Assembly (NCBI GenBank): GCA_020205615.1
Contig: CM035171.1
Location: 3,071,267 to 3,135,266, forward strand
Source: Panax quinquefolius
Taxonomy: Eukaryota > Streptophyta > Magnoliopsida > Apiales > Araliaceae
Reading direction: 5' to 3'
Length of the DNA: 64,000 nucleotides
The stretch's first letter is position 1. Each line of letters opens with the position of its first letter. Positions 47,546 through 59,430 of this stretch are shown here, in pieces. The position numbers and the translations under genes are program-made. The notes beneath the pieces are model-generated. The model did no database searches and was not told where the DNA came from. It worked only from the letters and a program-made list of their open reading frames with translations.

Positions 47546-47876
47546 ATCTCCCTCCTTATGAAATTTCGTCCCCAGAAATTTACGTACACAGTATTTCAAA
47601 GAGTTGAGAATACTTTCTTTCATTTCGATTTCATCTTTCCTGTCATCATGATTTCTCCATTGCTCATCTCACGTATTTCAGATATCATTTTAGAATACAA
47701 CTTTAAAACAAGGGTTAATTGAACAAATTAACATATCACATAATATCCCGATATTATGACCGACCAACAATTAAGCTTAGGTAGGACACACTAGCCAAGG
47801 ATTTACTCATTTCTCCCTCCTAGTTCTATTCCCCGATCTCCGTCCGGAGATCATATCCTAAAGCTACGATACCAAA
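47546..47876 (-). other. residual internal region of element I
   Basis: Polypurine tract complement (47546-47560), tail of the pol region, then leader with GCTACGATACCA primer-site complement at 47863-47874. The junction between tail and leader lies near 47700. Confidence 0.75.
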
Positions 47877-50510
47877 TGTGACAACCCCAAAATAGGTCCA
47901 TTCCATCCAACCCATTCGAGTCGCCAAATACATGATGCGAAACAACTACAACTTTATTATCACAACAATAAAATCTGTGAGTTTAAATACAAATATTATC
48001 TTCAGACAATATTTATACTCAAATAAATCCTCATCATATTTATTGATACATTATTTTACAATAATGGTGAGGACTACTAAACAACTTTCTCTAGAACCTT
48101 CATTCTATACCCCACTAGTACTGCGTTACATTCTCGCCTCTGAGAAGAAAAATGGAACAACAAGGAAAAGGGTGAGCTCAACTAGCCCGAAGAAGAATGT
48201 TATGACTAAGATAATATACAACAAATTATCGTTAGTCTCCAACAGGAAAAAATCGATAGAATACAACAGACAACAAGTTTCGGATCAATATTCGCAATGA
48301 AATAATAATTCATAGAAAGAGTTACGTAGAGAATGAAATCTACTATAATCTATGAATTTAACGATCCATCATCAATATTTTATCCTGTAACATCAATCAA
48401 TATTCATCTCAAATCAAATATTCATCATGCACTTCACGTGCCAAAGATATTCATCAATCGGTCATATTCATCTCAACACTGCTCATCTTTGCACTAAAAA
48501 AGCCAAAGATATTCATCAATCGGTCGTGTTCATCTCAACACTGCTCATCTTTGCACTAAAGGCCAAAGATATTCTTCAAAATCATTCATCTTTGCACTAC
48601 AGGCCAAAGATATTCAATAATATCATCATTTAAGACCGAGGATGATGAAAAATATTTTTAAAGAAACGAATCCAAGGAAACAAAATGACAAAGATTAAGG
48701 ATTCAGACTTGGTTTTTATCCACGTCCAAAATACCTCAAAAATAATCATAGTGAAGTAAAATTCAAGAATGATCAAAACATGGATACAATCAAAGCTAGT
48801 ATCCGAATAGATATTTTAGGCGAGCGAAAAATTTTCATTTTTAGATTGAATAGTCTTAAATGATAAATGAATAGTCTCAGTATCGTGAATAGTCTTGAGT
48901 ATCGTGAATAGTAACTCAAACACCAAAAGATAGAAATTCCACAAAAAATCTTCATCTTCACGAATAGTACTATGAATAGTAACTTTCGTGAATAGTAACT
49001 CGTGAATAGTAACTCATGAATAAGTAACCCCGACATGAAAAAAGTTCCAAATTTGATAAAAACTTCAGATCAACATTTCAAAGATAATGATATTGAAGAA
49101 ATAATATCATTCTGAAAAAAATAATATCCACTTACCTCAAAGAATCGAGACTTCGGAAGGAAAGGTTCAAGTGATCTTGAATGAAACTTGTCTTGAATAA
49201 AGAACTCTCAAAGTATCTAAATACTCACAAAATACGCTCAATAATATAGAGAGAAAGAGAGAAAACTTTGTTTACGGTGTGATTTTCAATTCTAACTTAG
49301 TCCTCTATTTATAGGAAAATGTTAGCCGTAAAGCGCAGACTTGACTGCTTTACACGATGGCTTTACTCGCTACTATTGCCACCCACCACATTTGAAATAA
49401 AATTCAGCATATTTTTTCACCAACCACAAGTGGGGCCCACTCAATTCTAGAATTTTCCACCAAAATCAATTATAAACCTAATTTAGAATCCGACACCTCT
49501 TAAAATTCACAACAAATCATTCGTGCATTTTTAACGGTTCAAAATTTGTGGACATATACTCAACTTATGTATGTATAACATACCCAAAAATTACCACAAT
49601 CCAACGGTCGGATTAAAAATTATAACCCCGCAATATATCTCTGAAAACCCCGATTTGATTTTTAACACCTCCAATCCGATAAAATCTTGATAAAACACCT
49701 CAACAATAATTTCTTCATTAATAACCACATAAATAAATCCATCATTTATATTCATATAAAATAAATATTTTCTTATCATATGAATCAATAATTAATTATT
49801 CACAAATAATATTACGTAATCACATTTATGATAACCAAACATTCCCGGAAAGAGGGGCTTTCCAATAAGAATTTCTCCTTCTTTGGCGGCAAATTAGGTG
49901 ACCAAACCTCTCCTTGATGAACTTTCTAGACATTGCCAATAGTGCTATCTAATAATATTATTCAAATAATATGAATTATTGATCCGATAACTAGAAAAAT
50001 ATTGTGCGGTGATAATTATTGAAACAACAATAATATAAAATATCAACGCATCAATTATTGAATCAATAAAATAAAATATTGAATAAAGAATTATTTGTAA
50101 TAATTATTGAGTAGTGCCTTCTTATGTAAGGATCAATAATTCAAAATCTTGTGTAAAACCAGGTGTCTTCTTGTGCAAACACGCGTATTATCGTATTTTA
50201 ACCATCGGTTATAACGATTACGTCGTTATTTATAAAAACTTAATTTTGTCGTTTTCTTCATCCGACGCTTATTACATTATGGGGCCCACAAATAGGCTGC
50301 GTCGTCGCATGCATTATATTCCCGAAAAAAGAATATTCCACGACCAAACGCAATATTCCCAAACAACAATGAATATTTTATAACCACTTGTGTATTTTGA
50401 AAAAATTCATATATCACCCTTAACTTTAACTTTTATCAATTTAACCATTTACCTAATAGTAATTATAAGAAAAATTGAATACTTTTATTTCATAAAATTC
50501 GGGTCTTACA
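47877..50510 (-). repeat. 5' LTR of element I (Fam1)
   Basis: 2634 bases, TGTGACAACC to GTCTTACA. TATA complement CTATTTATA at 49305-49313, minisatellite 48840-49030, hairpin repeats 48430-48615. Confidence 0.85.
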
Positions 50511-50515
50511 TCCAC

Positions 50516-51134
50516 GTAGTGAATGAAGAACTAATTGTTGCACCTTGAGCTAGTTCAGCAGAGAGGTAGCAATTTGAAAGTGAGGAAGAAGAGGAAGAAG
50601 AGGAAGAAGAGGAACACGAGGAGAATTGGTTAGAAGAAATTTATGATCAAAACTTAGAATTACAAAATCGTGTTCGTGAGCTAGAAGAACGAGGTTGAAG
50701 AAACGACAAACGGTTGTGGAACAAAGGGATACAACAATTCAAAATTGGGTTACCCGATATGTGATGCTCGAACAAAATCACGCTTTGGCGGTGTAAGATA
50801 TTAAAGTTGGAATCGAGAATTTAAAATCAAAGATCAGCTAAAAGAAGAAACAACTGAACGAAGGAGAATAGGCGATGCATGGGTAAAAGCTGCACAACGC
50901 GTTGATAGTGTAGAAAAAGACGTTCGATCCAATAAAGCCAAAATAGATGAAATGGACTTTGCTTTTTGGACAGCAATTGGGAGAACCCAACATCGAATTC
51001 GGAATTACCCTGTGCATAGCGGTCAACCCGAATTCGATATGGATCGGAGAATAATGATTCAAATCATGGATCGTGAATGTGAAGAAGCACTTAAGGGTGG
51101 AATGTACCCTATAGTAAAAGTCAAACTTCGGTAA
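50516..51134 (+). pseudogene. acidic coiled-coil reading frame of element G, main part
   Basis: Continues 44804-44911 after the I insertion. An acidic run of about 12 Glu (50583-50625, a GAAGAAGAG microsatellite) is followed by QNLELQNRVRELEER-like heptads, then, after a frameshift, RVDSVEKDVRSNKAKIDEMD and FAFWTAIGRTQHRIRNYPV, ending EALKGGMYPIVKVKLR at 51134. Two in-frame stops and shifts. No zinc knuckle and no resemblance to the Fam1 Gag that I can see; element E keeps a knuckle trace instead. Function unknown; coiled coil suggests oligomerisation. Confidence 0.5.
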
Positions 51135-51179
51135 TTTAAGCGAGAAGCGTTTAACCGAGAAACCGAACGAAGTTATTAC

Positions 51180-51520
51180 GGGTAAATTAATTATTGCGAA
51201 GTCTATACTTTATTCAATACAAGTTCTACCCACTCTTTTATTCTACCTAGTTGTGTTCAATGTTTAAATTTGACTCCAAAAAAAAAAATTAGACTTTGAT
51301 TTATCTATTGAAACTTCATTGGGAGAAACCTTCGTTACCTCCACTATTTATTAATCTTGTTGTTTCAAATAAACATTTTCACGTTACCTGTCGATCTTAT
51401 CTTTTTGAAAATACTTGCCTTTGATGTGATTTTTAGGAATCAATTGGTTAGCTAATCATTATGCTTTTACCGTAAGGTTGTTAGTTTTATATTCATAACC
51501 AACCTGTTATATGAATTCAA
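51180..51520 (+). pseudogene. aspartic protease remnant (G)
   Basis: Parallel to 28395-28700 of element E: INYCEVYT-like start, HSFI text near 51225-51245. Broken. Confidence 0.5.
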
Positions 51521-51904
51521 AGTAACCAAACCCTAAAGTTAATCAACATGTTATATCAAGCCATAAGTAAAGAGCCCTCGAACCTTTCGATGTTGACTTC
51601 CTTGTGTCGAATGCACCGAAGCCGACTTTCTCAGAGGCAACATCGTGAATGAAAATGGCAAGTTTATAGGTATCATCGTGAGGTCTTATCTAGGTTAAGG
51701 GATAGAAGTCACAGTTGGTATCAATGTGATGTACTATCCAAGTCTTGGATGAGAGTAATGAGTTTTGAATGATATCATTAATAAATTTCTTGACGTATTC
51801 TTGAAGATTTTTTAGCCTACCCTAGGCGTGAAATCGAATTTTGTATTGACCCCAAAGACAAAACCCATTTCTTAAACCCTCAAATATTTCTTCAACTAAA
51901 ATGA

Positions 51905-53035
51905 ACAGTTTACGTGGTTTATGATGAAAGTCATAATAAAAGCATTGGACGAATGGAAATCATGGGTATATGAGGTATTAGTAAGTTTTATGATGAGTTA
52001 TGTTGGTTATTATGTGAAAACATGAAAGTTTCTTAGAAATCACAAAGAGTTGAAAATCAGATTTTGGTGAAAAACGTAACATGAAATTCAATTGACCATA
52101 TCTCCTATTATATTTTGAATTTTTGAATGTGGTCAAGTCCTAGAGTTAGATCTATGAGTTACCTAACTAATCCAAGTGGAATTACTGGAAAAGGTGTTGT
52201 AGATTTTTGTGTGGACTGATTTTAGCAAAGGAGGTCAAAGCTGTAAATTTCGAAAATGCTACTGCCCAGAAACTTTAAGGGACTGTTTCGGCCACTTAAA
52301 TTATGAGAAAAATTCTGGCCTTTTGGGACATGAAGGTATATGGTATAAAGTACCTCCTGTCCAAAAATGAGCTCATTCGACTTAAAATGAGCAAGTTATG
52401 ACTATTTCAATATTTAGGTTTTTCCGAATGACGCTATAACCGAGTTCTATAACTCAGATGACCATGAAATTTAAACTAGAAGCTCACGTTAACATGTGTA
52501 AAGGTCCTGCCAAGATTTGGGAATTTTGGAGTTAAACTTGAGGTAGCTAATTTCTTAAGGAATTAATTAGAAATTGATTTTTAAAAAATAGTAAATGAAT
52601 TTTAAAAATTCCGAGAAAATATATTTTCATTATGGGACTATATTATGCTAAATTGCAGAAAAGAAATATTTTTGGGACTGATTTGGTATTTTTCATGAAA
52701 ATAGTTTAGTTACGAACATATGAGTTAAATATGTTATGTGAAGTAACAAAGTTGAAAATAGGATTTTATGGCTAGAGAATCCTATATAGAGTATATACAT
52801 ATTTTTGATGAGGATTTGATAATTGGTGATGATATTTTATGAGTATGGCATTTTGAATGATTAAATGCATTATATGGTAAAGCGTAAACAATTAAGATAA
52901 ATTATTTATAAATTTAAGAAGTGATTAAAATATTGTTATAATATTAATGATATTAGATTATGAGATTATTAAGTGATTGAAAACATGGGGATATTCTTGA
53001 ATCTGGATAAATTATATTATAAATGTTTAATATTT
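51905..53035 (+). other. conserved non-coding block of element G
   Basis: Nearly the same as 29120-30250 of element E. Unlike the LTRs, CAG/CTG words agree between the copies here. No reading frame. Confidence 0.6.
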
Positions 53036-53094
53036 ATCCTTTATCTCATTTGATTGATTCTTTATATCATTATCCCTCATGCTTATATTATGTT

Positions 53095-53860
53095 GAAAGT
53101 CATCTACGTGGCACGTAGATGGACTTGGTATGATTATGACCACGGATTATTAAGGTATAATCATAACTAGTAATTGAATACACAATTATCTTTGGCAGTA
53201 GTGCATGAATAATTTGTGGTCGTTGATACTAATGAATACACAATTATCTTTGGTAGTAGTGCATGGATAATTTATGGTCGTGATACTTAATGAATACACA
53301 ATTATCTTTGGTAGTAGTGCATGGATAATTTGTGGTCGTGATACTAATGAATACACAATTATCTTTGGTCGTAGTGCATGGATAATTTGTGGTCGTGATA
53401 CTAATGAATACACAATTATCTTTGGTAGTAGTGCACGGATAATTTGTGGTCGTGATACTTAATGAATACAAGATTATCTTTGGTAGTAGTGCATGGATAA
53501 TTCGTGGTCGTGATACTAAATGAATATCCTTGGCACAGTAGTGCGGGGATGATTCGATGATATGGATTAATTATTGAGTTGAGTCTCAAAGAATGAAATA
53601 TTAATCCATGGATGTAATAAAAGTCATCTTTTGGTCAGTAGTGCATTGATAGACTTGGTATGATTATGACCACGGATTATTCGGTATAATCATGATCAGT
53701 AATTGAAAACACGAATATCCTTAGCCATGAGTGCATGGATAATTCATGGTTGTGATACTATTAAAAATTGAGTCTCGATATTATTGGTTTTACATTTGTA
53801 TATCTTTGGCACCAGAGTGCAAAAGATGAATTGTTAATGAATATCTTTGGTAGGATTGCA
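53095..53860 (+). repeat. hairpin tandem array of element G
   Basis: About 6 copies of the 57-60-bp unit (53175-53525) plus variant hairpins: CATCTACG pairing with CGTAGATG (53101-53121), long hairpins near 53127-53165 and 53655-53695, and ATCTTTG/CAAAGAT types near 53800. Fewer units than element E. Confidence 0.8.
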
Positions 53861-53956
53861 AAAAATGAATTTAATGTTTTCAACGATAAAGGTATTCAAG
53901 GTATCCCGACCTCTTTATCATATCAGTCGTTACCCTAATTTCGAGGGAAATTCCAT

Positions 53957-53968
53957 AAGGAGGGAGAT
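53957..53968 (+). other. polypurine tract of element G
   Basis: AAGGAGGGAGAT before TGTGAGACC. Confidence 0.75.
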
Positions 53969-56366
53969 TGTGAGACCCCAGATTTTATCAATAAAGATTT
54001 AAATTTTGTCAAAATAATTTTTAATATTATGGTGTGAATTTGAGATAATATTATAGTTGTGGGTAGTATTTATAAATTTTGCAAAGTATGCAAGTGGTTA
54101 TATTATATTTGATTGGTCGGGGAATATTCGGTTTAGCGGGAATATTAGTACAACTACTCAATCATTGGTGGACCCTACAATGAAATTATTGTCGGATTGA
54201 GAAAATGACAAAATATTTTATTGAAATAACGGCGGAAGTTTTACCGTAGTTCTTGTTGAACTACTTCGGTAGTAAAAGTACAATAATAAGTGTGGTTGCA
54301 TAAGAAGCGCACCGGTATTGATTATTGATGCTTATGTGAGAAGTCACTTTCGGTTTGATTCCATTATTGTCGATTAATAATATGAATTATTATAATGATA
54401 ATGACGTTTTGTTTTATTCAGATTATTAACGTAATAAAAGCGAAACATCTTTTATATAAAATAGAATACTTTATTAAAGTTATTCTATAAATAGAATATA
54501 TTATATTTTATTATGCATAGTGTTGCATAGTGTTTTTTGCGTAGTATTGCATAGTGTTTGTATAGTAAAATGTTTTATATAAATAGAATATATTATATTT
54601 TATTTAAAAGATTTTTCTTTAAATATGGACCGTCAGATTAAAGTAAATCAATTTGGACCGTTAAATGGATTAGTTACTTATGCATTCCATTTTCCTATAA
54701 ATAGAAGCTCATTCCTTCATTATTTTCTTACGAATTCATTGAAACTCTGAGAGAGAAAATTATAGAAAGAAGCTATAGAGAAAAATTATAGAAAGAAGAA
54801 GAGTATTCGCTACTTCACTACTTCTATATTCGGTTCTTTTACTAGTAGGGGTGTTATTCTTTCTTCTTGAAGAGAACTTCATTATTCCATTCATTATTAT
54901 TCATTGGAATAACTTTTGTAAAAGTGGCATACCCTATACATAACTCGATACGCTGATACCCTATACTTGGTGAAATCTTATGTTATTCCATTGCTTATTA
55001 TTACATTGGAATAACTCAGATACTGCGGTTTACCCTATACTTGGTGACATTCTTCTATTATTCTGGAACATCCATACGTGTGTTTTTACACCGACTGGTT
55101 CCGCTTTTTATTATTCTGTTGGAACATCCTCATGCATGTGTTTTACACCGACTGGTTCCGCTCTTTATCGATTCATTGGAATATCCTATCTCGTGTTTTT
55201 TACAGGGATCAGTTCCATCTTTATTATTACATTGGAACATCACAGCCGATTGTGAATTTCACCCGACTGGTTCCGTTATTATTATTACATTTGGAATAAC
55301 TTTGTCTATCACAATCTGCATGCATGGTGATTTCTTTTGTTATTCCATTCTTTATTATACCCAGGTTGGTTAAAACTTTGACTTCTATACTCCATGAAAT
55401 TAGTAGAATATCCTTGATATTTGCGCGTTTCATCCAATCTCTTTCATGGAAATATTCTTACGATCATTCTTGAATTTTACTCTCTGAAACAAAGATCATG
55501 TTGACAATTTGGACGTTAATAATTCATGGATTAAATAATTCTTGAACTTGTTTTATTGAATTACTATGTCATTGTCATCATCCTCATGTTATATTATGTT
55601 ATCTTTGGCTTACGCGTGCATAGATGAACTTAGTATGATTATGACCGAGGATCATTCTAATAATCACGACTTGATATAAATGATGTGACAAAAAGTCCTC
55701 GATTGGCACGTAATGCGTTGATGGATAGTTTTGGTATGATTATGACCAGGGTGATTCTGTATATAGTCGCCACCATTGATAATTTGATGAAAATCCTTGG
55801 CCAGTGGTGCACGGGGATGATTAGATGTGGTGGTTTATTTATTAAAATTTGAGTCTCAATGATAAAAATTGATGAAAACCTTTTAAAACCTAAAAGATAG
55901 TAGACTTTATTCTCTACTTGACTTTTTAATGGATTGCTTATTCATCACTATTAAACCGGTTTGTCTATTGTATTTTATCGGTTTAACACTTGTTGAAGGC
56001 TAATGATAATTTATTACGCATTATCTTAGTCATAATATTTCTTCTTGGGCTAGTTGAGCTCACCCTTTCTTTCAATGTTCTCTTGAAATGAGAACATAAA
56101 TTTGACGACGAATCGAGGAACGGAGTAATGGTCCAAAGGATAGCATTAGTAGTCCTCACTATTCGTGAAATAGTGTGATAATAGTTATAATGAGGACTCC
56201 TTTTGAGTTTGTATAATATCTAGTAGACAATATTTGTATTCAAACTCACGCTTTATGTCGTATTATTGTACCTACAGCTTATATTAGTAAGTTGTATTTG
56301 AATTTATGTACCGTGTAAGTGGCGACCCAAGATGGGTGACGTATACCTAATTTTGGGGGCGTCACA
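53969..56366 (+). repeat. 3' LTR of element G (Fam2)
   Basis: 2398 bases, TGTGAGACCCC to GTCACA, with TATA box (54696-54704), 55-bp repeat (54890-55350) and hairpins (55600-55820). Confidence 0.85.
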
Positions 56367-58236
56367 ACTAGCCCAGTAAGAAATATTATGACTAAGATAA
56401 TGCAGAATAAATTATCATTAGCCTCCAACAATGTTAAACTGATCAAATACAATAGACATCAAGTTTAATCGCAATGAACAATCAATCCATTAAAAGAGTC
56501 AAGTAGAGATTAGAATCTACTATCTTTTATGATTTAAAAGTTTTTCATCACTTTTATCGCCGAGACTCGACTTTTAATAAATAATCCACATCATTAAATC
56601 ATCCCCGCACTACGGAAAGCAGGATATTCTTTAAGATCACGACCACGAATTATCCATGCACTACGGGCAAAAGATAATCGTTTTTCATCAACGGTCCCCG
56701 ATCATGCCATAAAATAATTCATCTTTGCTCCCTCGGTCAAGAGAATCCATAGCCATAATCATACCAAAAATTGTCCATCAATGCACTACGGGCCAATGAG
56801 GACTTTTATTTTTCACATCATTTGTAACATTACGGTCATGATTATACCGAATAATCCTCGGTCATAATCATACCAAGTCCATCTACGCACCACAGCCACC
56901 ACGATGACTTTCAACATAACAAAAAAAACATGAGGATTATGACAATGATATAAGAATTCAATTAAACAAGTTCAAGAATTAATTTGTCCAGGAACCAATA
57001 AAGTCTTAATTGTCAACATGATACTTATTTGTAGAATAAAATTCAAGAATGCTCGTAAGAATATTTTCATTAAAAATACTTGGATGAAGCCTTGAAATAT
57101 CAAGATATTCCACTAATTTCATGGAGTATAGAAATCAAAATTTTAATCAACCGAGTATAATACCGAATGGAATAACAAAAGACATCACCATGCATGCGTA
57201 GATTTGCCGATGTAGACGCTTATTCCAATGAATAATAATATCGGAACCGGTGTCGTAAAATTCACACCGACAGGATGTTCCAATGTAATAATAAATGCGA
57301 ATAATAAATGATGGAACCAGTGTCCATGCGTAAAGATGCATGAGATATTCCGACAGAATAATAAAGACGGAATAATAAAAATGGAACCAGTCCCCACAGA
57401 TAAAGATGCATGTGATATTCAAACGTAATAATAAAGATGTAATAATAGAAGAATGTCAATCAAGTATAGGGTAGCCAATATGTATACTGAGTTATTCCAA
57501 TGTAACAATAAAGAAATGGAATAATGAAAGTTCTCTTCTTGAATACAAAAAGAATAATATCCCTTACCGTAAAATAATACTTGATATAAGAGTAGTGAAG
57601 TAGCGAGAAAACTTTTCTTCATCTCTATAGTCTCTACATAGTTTCTTTTCTAGAGTTCGCTTAATTAAGTAAGAAAATAATGAAGGAATGAGCTTTATTT
57701 ATAGAAAATGGAATGCATAGTAATTAATCCATGAACGGTCGGCATCGATTTACTTTAATTTGACGGTCCGATATTTAAAGAAAATCTTTTAAATAAAATA
57801 TAATATATTCTATTTATATAAAAGATTTTTACTATCTTCAAACATTATGTAGGCACTTATGTAAACATCTATGCATAATAAAATATAATATATTTTATTT
57901 ATAGAATAACTTTAATAAAGTATTTTGTTTTATATAAAAAGATGTTTCTATTTTATTACGTTAATAATACGAATAAAACAAAACTTCTAAATCAACAATA
58001 ATTGAATCAAATAATGTGAAATACTACGCAAAGAACTATCGTAGCAATAATTGAACAAAACCGAGTGACTTCTCACATAAATATCAATACTCAATACTGC
58101 AATGCTACTACTATGCAACAACGATATTATCAGACTTTTACTAATGAGTAGTTCAACAAAAGATCAACCAGAAAACTTCATCCAGATTATTTTCAATAAA
58201 ATATTAATTCTTTATTCATAAAATCTGGGTTTCACA
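56367..58236 (-). repeat. Element H: Fam2 solo LTR, second part
   Basis: Resumes with ACTAG (target duplication) and GCCCAGTAAG and runs to TTTCACA at 58236, the inverse of a TGTGAAACCCAG LTR start. Hairpin repeats 56590-56900 and 55-bp repeat 57170-57540 in inverse orientation. More diverged from G and E than they are from each other, so older. Confidence 0.8.
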
Positions 58237-58843
58237 TTTTAGTTTTTAAAAACAAAATTTTATTTTACAAGTTTTAAAAATTGCATTTTAAACACAATTT
58301 TGTAAAAAAATGGTATTTTACAATTTTGTATTTTATAATTTTATTTTACATTTTTGTAAAAACATAATTTTTTATAAAAAAAATGTATTTTACAATTTTA
58401 TAAAGCACAAATTTATTTTACAATTTTTGTAAAAACAAAATTGTTTTTATTTATTTTTTGTAAAAACAGATTTTTTTTAAAAACATATTTTTTACAAAAA
58501 TATTCTGTTTTACAATTTTGTTTTTAAAAAATCTGTTTTTAAAAAAAATTGTTTTAAAAAATTTAATTATTAATTCCAAGTATTTATTTTAATTATTTTA
58601 TTTTAAAATTATTTTATTTTATTTAAAATTAATTATTTTTGCCAATTTTTAAGACTAAAAGATAATTTGACCCCAAACTTGTATTACAAAATTTTTAAAT
58701 TTGGCACTTCGACCGCTTAAATGAAGAAAGTGTGCGTTTTATTACGTATAATGAAGTTTGGAGCGTACTTAAACACTTTTTTCGATTTGGAGTACAAAAG
58801 TCAACAACAATATAAAATTTAGGGTGCAAATTGTCTTTTAGTC
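58237..58843. mobile_element. Fold-back (Mutator-like) DNA transposon, right arm
   Basis: Inverse of the left arm (40772-41718), shorter by about 340 bases in the A/T-rich centre. Ends GCAAATTGTCTTTTAGTC at 58843. Followed by the 9-bp target duplication TATTTTCCG. Total original length about 1.55 kb before the nested insertions. Confidence 0.75.
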
Positions 58844-58852
58844 TATTTTCCG

Positions 58853-59430
58853 TCACCCATGCCTCTTCGATTTTCTTGTCCAATTCATTCGTTCTTCAAA
58901 ATAACACTCGAAAAATAAAATAATTAGAAAAATAGAAGACATTATAACATCCAAGTGAACACTCGTATATCAATGTCAATGGCTTCTTAGGGTTCGAACT
59001 TCGAATTATATATGTTCAACATTGAAAACAAGATTATACGTCATAAACAACATATTATCCATTTTTTCTCAGAAAAAGAAAATTTATTGCATGTATTTAT
59101 CATGTACTGCACAACCAATACAAAAGGAAAACATAACAAACTAGATTTGACATTCACATATATATTAAAAATACACAATTTAGCAACATGACCAACCATT
59201 AGGCTCTAGAAAAAAGTCTTATTACAATCTTACTTGGAATTCTATTGTTATTAACTCATCAAGGAAAAGGAAATAGTAATAGTAGTTGTATGGAAAATGA
59301 TAAATTCACAATAAAAAATAATATTTCAACTGTTGCTATATATATATATATATAGCGACACTTTTCATGTGAAAATATCAAAAAATAATGTGAAAATATC
59401 AATTTCCTAGTTGTATTAGTCGCCCTCTTC
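58853..59430. other. intergenic / 3' flank of CLV1
   Basis: No reading frame. AT-rich, with a (TA)n microsatellite at 59337-59354. The CLV1 3' UTR must lie within this stretch on the minus strand; candidate AATAAA-type signals are present (for example near 59088-59096, TTTATT on plus) but I cannot choose one. Confidence 0.5.

Larger units (their letters stand above)
44912..50510 (-). mobile_element. Element I: internally deleted Fam1 element (LARD-like)
   Basis: Minus strand: 5' LTR 50510-47877, 331-base internal region, 3' LTR 47545-44912, TSD TCCAC. The internal region joins the 5' leader (47700-47876) directly to the last part of the chromodomain-like tail (47546-47699). No coding domain. 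Both LTRs are 2634 bases, so it is likely the youngest insertion in this nest. Transposition would need Fam1 proteins from elsewhere. Confidence 0.85.
42054..56366 (+). mobile_element. Element G: complete Fam2 LTR element, interrupted by element I
   Basis: TGTGA...TCACA ends, LTRs of 2397 and 2398 bases, 5-bp target duplication, iMet primer site and polypurine tract. Internal DNA (44451-44911 plus 50516-53968, 3.9 kb) has an acidic coiled-coil frame, a protease remnant, an RT N-terminal stub, the conserved non-coding block and a hairpin array. No polymerase or integrase, so non-autonomous. Inserted into the solo LTR H. Confidence 0.85.

Noticed and set aside
53274..53462. Open frame encoding a repeated NEYTIIFGSSAWIICGRDT peptide
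   Set aside because: It is a translation of the 57-bp hairpin array; both strands give such frames and no start context or homologue supports a protein.
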